A DNA stretch of 64,000 nt from Saturnia japonica (taxonomy: Eukaryota; Arthropoda; Insecta; Lepidoptera; Saturniidae), in contig CM065309.1 in assembly GCA_033032175.1 (NCBI GenBank), forward strand, positions 15,004,001 to 15,068,000, read 5' to 3'. The first letter of the stretch is position 1, and each line of letters starts with the position of its first letter. Below, in pieces: positions 56,900-64,000 of the stretch. The position numbers and the translations under genes are program-made. The notes below the pieces were generated by a model, which saw only the letters and a list, made by a program, of their open reading frames with translations, did no database searches and was not told the DNA's origin.

Positions 56900-57696
56900 T
56901 GAACTAAAGTAAGGGATATATGAAAGATTATACCGTGTAAAACGTGAAAAGCGATGAGGAATGAGTCATAGTCGGCATTGTCTATGCATGGGGTGAGTAG
57001 TGATCTGATACAAGCATTTATGGGGACTCCAATGCTTGTATCAGAACAAATAGATCATACACTGAATGGTTTAACATCCAAAGGGGTGATTGTGAACTGA
57101 GAATGAATCAGTTACTAGTCAGATGACAGATGTCTCTTGTAAACAAGAGTTTACGCCGATGATCAAGTATTACTTGCATCGTGTGCTAAGGATTTACTAG
57201 TGATGGACTAAATAATAATATTAGATGGATGAATGAACCTTTGGAGAGAAAGGGAATGAAAGTGAAAACAGAGAAGATGAAAGTTATAGTTTTTGAAAAC
57301 GAAGAAAGCTTGATAAAAGTATGTATTCGGATTGTTGGCGACGAAGCGGAGCAAGTGAAGAATTTGTATACTTGGGATCGATGGTTTCTAGGGATGGATA
57401 GTGTGAAAGCGATATAGAAAGGACAGTAAATGTCGGTAACATGGTGAATAAGGCTTTGCACACTTTTATGAACAGCCAGAAAATTTATATGAAAGCTCGT
57501 CTGGCTGCACATTGAGTAGTGTTGGTTCCAAAACTCACGTACGTAAGTGAAAGTTGGGTGTGGTAGAAAACGCATGAAAGTAGAATAAATGTAGTAGAAG
57601 TGAGAGCGCTAAGAGGTATGTAAGGAGTGAAATTGAGTGACAGGATAAGAAATAGTATGATAAGAGAATTTCGTGGTGTCAAAGAAGATACTACTT
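56900..57696 (+). pseudogene. Non-LTR retrotransposon reverse transcriptase relic, 5' half
   Basis: Reads in + with frameshifts. It contains the polymerase core VYADDQVLLAS at 57149-57180 (YADD kept), then KRKGMKVKTEKMKVIVFEN-like and VCIRIVGDEAEQVKN segments typical of insect LINE palm/thumb sequence. Many stops and shifts follow (for example 57415). The frame continues after the mariner at 58985. The LINE clade is not assigned. Confidence 0.75.
57004..57045. repeat. 15-bp perfect hairpin within the LINE relic
   Basis: Arms 57004-57018 and 57031-57045 (tctgatacaagcatt and its reverse complement) flank a 12-base loop. Confidence 0.85.
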
Positions 57697-58984
57697 TGTC
57701 AAAAAAGCACTAGGAAAAGATCAATAATACACGAAATGTTAGACAATCATCCAAGTTTATTTTAGTGACTTCAAAGTATTCTCCTTCAGAAACGATACAC
57801 TTACGCCAACGAATAATCCAATCATCAAAAAAATTTTTAAACGCTGTTTCCTAAATTGAGTTTAGTTCTCGTCGCGAATTCTCCTTTATGTCTTCTACCG
57901 GATGAAAACGGGTGCCACGAAGTGGTATTTTACTTTAGGGAAAAGAAAGAAGTCAGCTGGAGCCACATCTGGTGAATAAGGTGTTTGCTCGATGGTATCT
58001 GTTAAGTTTTTGGTCAAAAATTCGTTCACAAATCATTGTGAATTGTGCGAAGGCGCATTATCGTGGTGCAAAATCCAAGAGTTTTCTTTCCACAAATCTG
58101 GCCTTTTTCGTCCAATTTGCTCTCTTAAACGCCGCATAACGCTCAAATAATATACTTTATATACCGTTTGACCGTCCGGTAAGAATTCCGAGCACACAAC
58201 ACCGTGATACTCAAAGAAAACAATTAACATGACTTTGACTCTTGATCAACTTTGGCGTGGTTTTTTCGGTTCAGTTGGTAGGCGCCACTCCGAAGCTTGT
58301 TGACTAATTTGCATGTCAAATTTCTAAACCCACGTATCGTCACCAGTAACAATGCATTTTATGAAAGTTGGGTCGCAATGGACTTGTTCTAGCATGTCCT
58401 CAGCTACTCTTATGCGATTAACTTTTTGGAGAAAATTCAAGTCTTTTGGGACTAGTCGAGCAGCAACATGTTTCATACCCAAGTGATTATTTAAATTGAT
58501 ACAGATCGACTTGTGAAACACAGAAAGTTCAGCGGCTATTTCTCTTGAATGAGGATTTTCAGTCACTATTTCCTTCACTTTTGAGATGTTAACTTCATTT
58601 GAAAACGTTAGTGGCCAACCAGGGCGAGGAAAGTCTTCCAGCATATCTCGACCACTTTTGAACGCTTTGTACCACTCATAAGTACGTGTTTTTGATAAAT
58701 TCGATTCACCGTAAGCCTTCTGTAACATTTCCAGTGTCTCCGAACACGAAATTCCATTGGCGATGCAAAATTTAAGACAAACTCTTTGTTCGCTCTTTTT
58801 GTCCATTATGAAATTCACAATATACATTAGATATGATCTAACTAAAAACAGCACTGAATTTAATCTAAATGACAGATGCAACTCAAACTCTGCACCAATT
58901 GAAAAACAGTTGTGCCAAACTAACAACAAAAAAAAATGATTTGGAACCATAAGCAAATCATCCATTCCCGATACTTTTTTGACA
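57697..58984 (-). mobile_element. mariner element inserted in the LINE relic
   Basis: Ends 'tgtcaaaaaagcactagga' on the left and, in reverse, 'tgtcaaaaaagtatcggga' on the right: about 19-bp imperfect inverted repeats. The 1288-bp length is normal for mariner. The LINE frame resumes beyond it ('ttgagaatggcatacttagatgg'). The TA target duplication is no longer clear. Confidence 0.85.
57730..58806 (-). pseudogene. mariner transposase, broken
   Basis: Starts at MDKKSEQRVCLKF (58806). The paired helix-turn-helix N-terminal half is open to about residue 160, including the SKTRTYEWYKAFKSGRDMLED linker typical of mariner. The DDD nuclease motifs are visible as TGDDTWV (about 58326-58346), HHDNAPSH (about 58042-58066) and YSPDVAPADFF (about 57950-57985). 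In-frame stops follow WV (58324-58326), RQS (about 58243) and NSQ (58033-58035). A frameshift after PADFF scrambles the rest. The upstream Met-rich extension of the longest frame is noncoding. Confidence 0.9.
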
Positions 58985-59290
58985 GATTGAGAATGGCATA
59001 CTTAGATGGTTTAGGCGTGAAGAGAGGATGAATGAAAGAATAATGACTTAATGACCAAACAAATGTATAAGGAAAGTGTGAATGGGGACGTTGAAAGAGG
59101 AAGGCCTGAACGAATGTTCCTCGATCAAATCGAGAACGTTCTGAAGAAAGGTCAGGTCAAGAGTACTCTTAACTGACGAGCGTGCGTGAAAAGATTGATG
59201 AATGTTAAAGAACCGAAAGATGTATGCCAGGATATTAGCAAGTGAAAGGATGTAGTCTCTGTCTGCTCCGTTGGGAGAGAGGTGGGATGT
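58985..59290 (+). pseudogene. Non-LTR retrotransposon relic, 3' half
   Basis: Continues the LINE broken by the mariner: 'atacttagatggttt' (LRWF), then RMNERIMT-like, GDVERGRPERMFLDQIE and a C-terminal WKDVVSVCSVGRE-like segment. All three motifs are usual near the end of this LINE's polyprotein. Non-functional. Confidence 0.75.
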
Positions 59291-60526
59291 ATGTATATAG
59301 TATTGGCATATCACTATTATGATGAAATTGACTATTATTATATGGACGGTCACCTTCCTTTTCGAAATGTTATCCACATATTTAGACAAAACATTAGAAA
59401 AAAAATCTGTACACATAATTGCCTTAATAATAGTATTACTTATTTATAGAAAAGCGCGAGCCATCTGTAAACTGGTTGGTCGTCATGCAGAAAACTAAAC
59501 TGTAACGTCACAATAACCTTTAATTATTTACCATCAATTTATAGTGTAATTATGTTTAATTATAAATATTGTGATAAGATATTGATAAACTCCAACGCCG
59601 TCTGACCGATCACCATAAAAGTTGGTAGAAAAAAGTATTTTTTTCATTGAGAAGGTTGTTATACTAATGCAGAGACGATGACAATTTAAATAGAAGTTCG
59701 TTTTGAAGTTAGAAATTTGAAAACTATCAAGTTACAAATATAGAACGTTACGTATTATATCGTTTTAGGAAAATCAACTCTCAAGAGGATGGAAAGGTGT
59801 GAAATAATAATAGCATACTTTATAATTTCACGCGGGCAATTGCTCTCCTCAGTAGTAGAGCTAGAACTTAGATAAAAAATGTTGGCATAAACTCATTCTT
59901 TTCTAGGTGTATAAACAAAACGAATAAAAAATTGCAAGAAAAGATCGTCAAAATAATTTTCTGTTTGTTTTTTCCTATGATTTAACAAGAACGCGGGTAC
60001 GACGTTACGTTATTTAGAAAGAAACGTTAAATATTCGCCAGACAGTAATATATAAAATTTCGGCACCAAAGGGTTTATATACGCATATAATTGGCACCTA
60101 AAGCCTATGTATAAGGATAACGCTCGGTGGTGTGTATTAAAGGTGTTTAATATTATACAGGGAGTCTTTGCCGGCCATTGTTTGGGATCTTTTCACAGCT
60201 AAAATAGAATGAGGAAGCGAATATTACAAAGTAATTTACGACATGATTTTATGTAATTAGAGGGATGTCGTGTAGCTAAGACCATAATATTTTATTTTAT
60301 CGGCTTAAAATTACACCGCGTTCGAGATGAGCGGCGCGGCGCGGTTTGGGCGGTAAGTTTTGTCGACTCAGTTGAATTTATAGCAAAACTTGTGTTCTGG
60401 CTAATTAATGGGAGATCTGGTAACGCTTTAGGAACTCGTTGAATTAAAGGCGTATTGTTTTACGATCGTTGACGTAACTATTGCTATGTAATTAATTGCT
60501 AACAAATTGAAGTATATAATGTCATC
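59291..60526. other. Intronic sequence, no gene
   Basis: AT-rich. A short GC-rich patch at 60310-60360 ('gagcggcgcggcgcgg') has no ORF. The minus frame at 59048-59416 is the reverse shadow of the LINE relic. Confidence 0.45.
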
Positions 60527-60760
60527 TATACTTAATATTATAAAGCTGAATAGTTTGTTTAGTTGAACGCACTAATCTCAGGAAGTACTGGTTTCAATTG
60601 ATAAATTATTTTAGTGTTGGATTGCCCATTTATCGAGGAAGGCTATAGGCTTTAAAACACCATGCTACGACCAATAGGAGCGGAGCAACAATGAAAAATG
60701 TTGCAAAAAATGGGCAAAATTTATTCCTTTTGAAAGTTTCCATTGCGTGCGTTTCGTAAA
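60527..60760 (+). repeat. Helitron-like 5' fragment
   Basis: Reads 'ctatacttaatattataaagctg', 'gcactaatctcaggaa', 'gcccatttatcgaggaaggctatagg' and 'ctacgaccaataggagcggagcaac', a widespread moth repeat. Part of the 3' side with the CTAGT end is missing. Confidence 0.7.
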
Positions 60761-62258
60761 TGGTTAAAGTTACGCAACAATGATGTGTGACGGAATTGTT
60801 TCTCTTAAAAAGTTCTAGAAAAAGACCGTGATAGCATATGTCTATCTTATAAGGTTGACGCAATATAACCTTTTTTATGACACATTCTAATAATAATAAC
60901 AACAATGATAATATATGTATCTGTTTTAATGTTCTATAATAATAGCACCCATGTTTTAAAAAGGTGTGGACCACGAGTCTACAGAATTGTGATTATATTA
61001 AAAAAAAAAACTTTTTATTGTAATAAAATTAGTTGTAAAATAATGCATTATTTGCGAAGGTGTTTTTATGATATCACACTTTTAAAATAACTCCGCAGCA
61101 AAATAATTTTCAAGTACCGCGCGTGCATTTTACCGGAATGATGTGGCAGGCGGGCGGCACCTATAAATTGTATTGTAGGTGCCTACGACAATTGTTATTT
61201 GTCTCTGCCTACGTCTCATTTAATACTTAGTACTTAGCAAGCAATCAATAAATAATTTGTTCGTATTTTGCCAAACTTTCTGATCTAAATTCAAATAACT
61301 TATAACTTACATTATGGCATTCCAATCCAACACTCCCACACTAAAGTATACCCCAAGATAGAGCTACCGACCTCGTGATAGGCGCACCACGCAACTATTT
61401 TAATGTCTACTAGATTAACTAAAGCCTGTTTTGATTCAATATGTCTTTTCAGTTCATCTTTAAAGTTTCCTCCCGGTTTGATATCAGTGGTTCTCATTAA
61501 AGCAAAAAGCCCACAAGTCTCAGCCGCGGCTTGCCGAACCTCTGCCGCCTACGGATAAAATATTTCCAGACATTCCTGCCTTTATTTATTTTACGCTATT
61601 TGAGATAAACCTTAATGGCGCTTTGATGTGGTTTTAACTTGAAAGTTGGAATCCGGCTTTAACTTTGGCAGGATTGATTGATTTTCTAACTAATTTTTCA
61701 ATATCATGTACGGATCAAGTCGCTGAATGTTTCAACCAAAACTATAATTACCTTCAAATTCTTCTAATAGTACAAGTTTGTTGGAAATATTCTGAATATT
61801 ATTATTTAATTGTTAAAATCTTACATTAAAGTTGGTTTAGTTCCCCATCTCATTTACGTACCACGGTCTATATTATATGAAAAACCATTGTTAAGAAGTT
61901 AACTCCAAGAAAGAAATGTGTAGAGTTTACATGCGGTAGAAGTAAAACCTTCAGAAAATATAAATTATCTTCATTAAAAACTTTTTTAAAAAATCCTAAA
62001 TCAGCAAGACTCTTACTCGTACTATGAATACAACAGTGCGTACAAGACTTGTCGTCACATCGCTAGGACAATTCGACGAATATCAAAGTCTTGAAAAATA
62101 AGACTTGCATTAACCGTGTATTTCCATCTCATTCTTTAATTTCCAATGGATGTATGTATTCGTCTCTTTACTGTTGCTTTTTTGTTTCATCGCGTTTAAA
62201 ATCACAACCGTACAAAAAAGTTTTCACATCAAAAAATTATGAAATATTATTGTAACAG
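60761..62258. other. Intronic sequence, no gene
   Basis: AT-rich. A modest GC-richer stretch at 61310-61560 has open frames on the minus strand (61 codons) without motifs. Confidence 0.4.
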
Positions 62259-62450
62259 TATAGTGTGGCGGGATCGAGTGCCGCGGCCGCTGTCGCAGTG
62301 CTCGTTGCTCGCGTCCCAGCAGCAGGCAGCACGCGACCACCGGTCAGACGCGAGGCTCCGCATTGATGCCAAGGTACTCGTCATCGTCGAATCGGCCTAC
62401 TCGCGACTTGGACGCGATATCGCCGAGCTGCTTGTCGCTAACCGCATACG
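62259..62450 (+). CDS. sfl: sfl (NDST) second coding exon
   Basis: This 192-nt exon is bounded by 'attgtaacag' and 'catacg|gtacgt', phase 2 on both sides, so it joins the start-codon exon without a shift. It encodes a stem region rich in Gln, Arg and Ser, followed by LRIDAKVLVIVESAYSRLGR and DIAELLVANRIR. That is the beginning of the conserved NDST deacetylase (HSNSD) domain, where family members read LRxDxKVLVxVExxYSxLGxxI. It is strongly GC-rich against AT-rich flanks. The following exons, with the deacetylase and sulfotransferase catalytic parts, must lie beyond this window. The short frame before the acceptor and the read-through after the donor are not coding. Confidence 0.85.
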
Positions 62451-63019
62451 GTACGTATTCCTTCAACAACATGAAAACGTTTAAAAAATGTCGGACCAAG
62501 TTACAGAAATCCCTAAGTCCAAACTCTGAATTTTTTAGGTAAATTATTTGAAAACAAAATTGGACTACCTAATCGGCTTACACAAGAAAATGAAACTTCG
62601 TTGTATAGAACAAAAAAATCTTCTATTTTTAAATAAAAATTGTACATACATCACTCAGACATGTTATACACGTTAATGCTATCTATCAGATCAAAAAGTC
62701 CTTCAGTGGACTTGGGATTTCTACAACTGGCCCTCAAAATTTTACAGACAATCAACACTTATTTATTCATTCATGTTTGTTAAGAATGATCAAAATATTA
62801 TAATCTTGCTCAGGAATACATGAGGATGTACTTAATCCAGTGTTTAAGAAAAGTTACATTATTTCATTTCTTATGGAATAGCAAAAGGGAAAGCCGTGCA
62901 CATGAAGTTAAATAGTCACTTAGCCTATAGCTATTTATAAGTAACCTAAAAAGGACCGCAATCTTTACCGAGGCCAGTGATAATAAGTTTTTACTACTAA
63001 GAACTGTGTTGAAACACCT
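62451..63019. other. sfl intron sequence, no feature
   Basis: AT-rich with no supported exon; no continuation of the NDST domain is found here. Confidence 0.45.
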
Positions 63020-63290
63020 CGTGTGTTATCATATCGAGCCGCTTCAGCTGCGCAGAAACATTGCCTCGCTGAGCGTGTTCTACCGCCTGTATCATGGTAA
63101 GTGTAACATCAAAAACAGAACCATCAATAAGCAAGCTACTATAAAAATGCATGTTGCCAACCTCAACCCTTCATATCGATAGTACCGGATACACAACATC
63201 GCGAAGCACTACTACTACTTTGCGGCAGAAATATATGTAACGGTTGTCCTTCCGCAGTCCGAAACGTTAAGTGGAAAAAGAAACCAGCTT
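63020..63290 (+). pseudogene. Non-LTR retrotransposon C-terminal relic
   Basis: The + frame reads IEPLQLRRNIASLSVFYRLY at about 63036-63095, a phrase found near the end of many insect LINE polyproteins (LxxRRDVASLCVFYRLYHGECSEEL). The frame is lost at 'catggtaagtg'. A weaker similarity may continue to 63290. It happens to end at a splice-donor-like gtaagt but does not belong to NDST. Confidence 0.5.
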
Positions 63291-64000
63291 TTGCTATCAA
63301 TAAATAAAATATATGATGACATGAAATCATAATATTTTTCACTATAAAATTACTACTACTCTCAATATTCACTTACCAAAGCAATTACCTTAAGGCTATT
63401 GAGAGCCAGCGTTTACTCCCTGTTTGTTTTTCCTAGTCGAGCGTGCGCTAGGCGATCACCTGAGACCGTTGACAGCTAATATTCCCTGCGTGTCGATGTT
63501 GATATACTGCGCTTGTGTTGTGGATTATAACCATCTACGGATAGCGTAGAATATATTTTTAATACCAATATCATGTCTTACTTTGTAATAACGATTCTAT
63601 AAAAAAACATATGTTCCAACAAATCCATAATTGATGTTTACTTATAAACTTTCAGCTTTAATAATAATACGTGATATACATTAACTATGTCAAAACGATT
63701 ATAACCTTAATCGTTGTAAAAATTGTTTCATTGAAATGTTCATAACATAACACGATAATATTATTCGAGTCAAAAACTTAAAAGCCACCTGCGTACTGTT
63801 TAGCAGACTTGACTTTTCATCTGTCAGTGGTAAAATTAACTTCAAAGTTTTACTATTTGGAACAAAACTTTCTGAAGGCTAATTTACAGCAGTTTTGAGA
63901 AGTTTAAAGATAACTTGATATTTGAGTAAGGTACCTTTGAAAGTTTCTAGAATGTTCATATATTTTTCTAGGGGTTTAAGAATTCATTGATTTACGCTGT
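63291..64000. other. No recognisable gene
   Basis: AT-rich, with a GC-richer patch at 63410-63540 after a good acceptor-like 'gtttgtttttcctag' (63436). The sequence after it stops quickly in the phase needed for sfl, so it is not taken as an exon. Confidence 0.4.

Larger units (their letters stand above)
54648..62258 (+). other. sfl: sfl intron, 7.6 kb, filled with repeats
   Basis: Begins gtaagt and ends 'tattgtaacag'. The exon phases on each side agree (phase 2). It holds the repeat at 54705, the LINE/mariner nest at 56900-59290 and a Helitron-like fragment at 60527. A further small exon inside it cannot be excluded. Confidence 0.6.

Noticed and set aside
57186..57575. 129-codon minus-strand frame
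   Set aside because: Exact antisense of the LINE relic on the plus strand, which shows YADD and other reverse transcriptase motifs.
58807..58965. 53-residue N-terminal extension of the mariner transposase frame
   Set aside because: Hydrophobic, outside the usual start (MDKKSEQ) and extending to the element's inverted repeat. Untranslated leader.
63036..63100. Third sfl exon at 63036-63090 ending in a gtaagt donor
   Set aside because: The encoded phrase is a LINE C-terminal motif, not NDST sequence, and no acceptor in the correct phase precedes it.
63436..63480. sfl exon after the strong acceptor 'gtttgtttttcctag'
   Set aside because: In the phase required after 62450 it hits a stop after 14 codons and shows no NDST similarity.

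Overview
This is eukaryotic, AT-rich, repeat-dense DNA that looks like a moth or butterfly (Lepidoptera) nuclear chromosome. The lepidopteran call rests on several recognised repeat types: tRNA-derived SINEs, the 'GCCCGCCTGATGGTAAGC' family, many Helitron-like fragments ending in CTAGT, and R1-type LINE pieces. It is also supported by the one host gene visible. No bacterial-style operons, CRISPR arrays or rRNA are present.

Host gene. Two exons on the + strand (54052-54647 with the start codon, and 62259-62450) match the N-terminus of heparan sulfate N-deacetylase/N-sulfotransferase (sulfateless, sfl). It is a type II Golgi membrane enzyme. The two exons join in phase across a 7.6 kb intron, and the rest of the gene lies beyond the right edge. 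The leader before the start codon carries a 48-codon upstream ORF. No other host gene could be recognised. Candidate core promoters (19170, 32119, 15924) and one unidentified open frame (15175-15621) are reported separately.

Mobile elements, left to right. 195-2717: GC-rich repeat, SINEs and a hAT-like end with a perfect 68-bp duplication. 3383-6960: a near-complete PIF/Harbinger transposon. It has an intact transposase on + and, convergent on -, a six-exon Myb/SANT-like partner gene whose splice sites and phases all agree but which lacks an ATG at the expected start. 9331-10342: a Helitron-like element with internal tandem arrays. 20501-22221: a dead Tc1-like element inserted in a (TA)n microsatellite. 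23555-28970: nested Helitron-like copies, one with a second element and a SINE inside it. 33659-40502: a full-length BEL/Pao LTR retrotransposon on - with one uninterrupted 1764-codon gag-pol frame, near-identical 434-bp LTRs and a 5-bp target duplication. 42055-46555: Helitron-like copies, a possible small two-exon unit and an internally deleted R1-type LINE. 47219-52316: diverged repeats, a tRNA-like SINE, hAT-like relics and a perfect hairpin. 54705-60760 (inside the sfl intron): repeats and a LINE relic split by a dead mariner.

The elements with the most intact coding capacity are the Harbinger pair and the BEL/Pao element. I found no convincing novel defence or regulatory system. The observations most worth checking are the Harbinger partner start, the clustered LTR mismatch, the minus-strand two-exon unit at 42385-42943 and the unidentified ORF at 15175.
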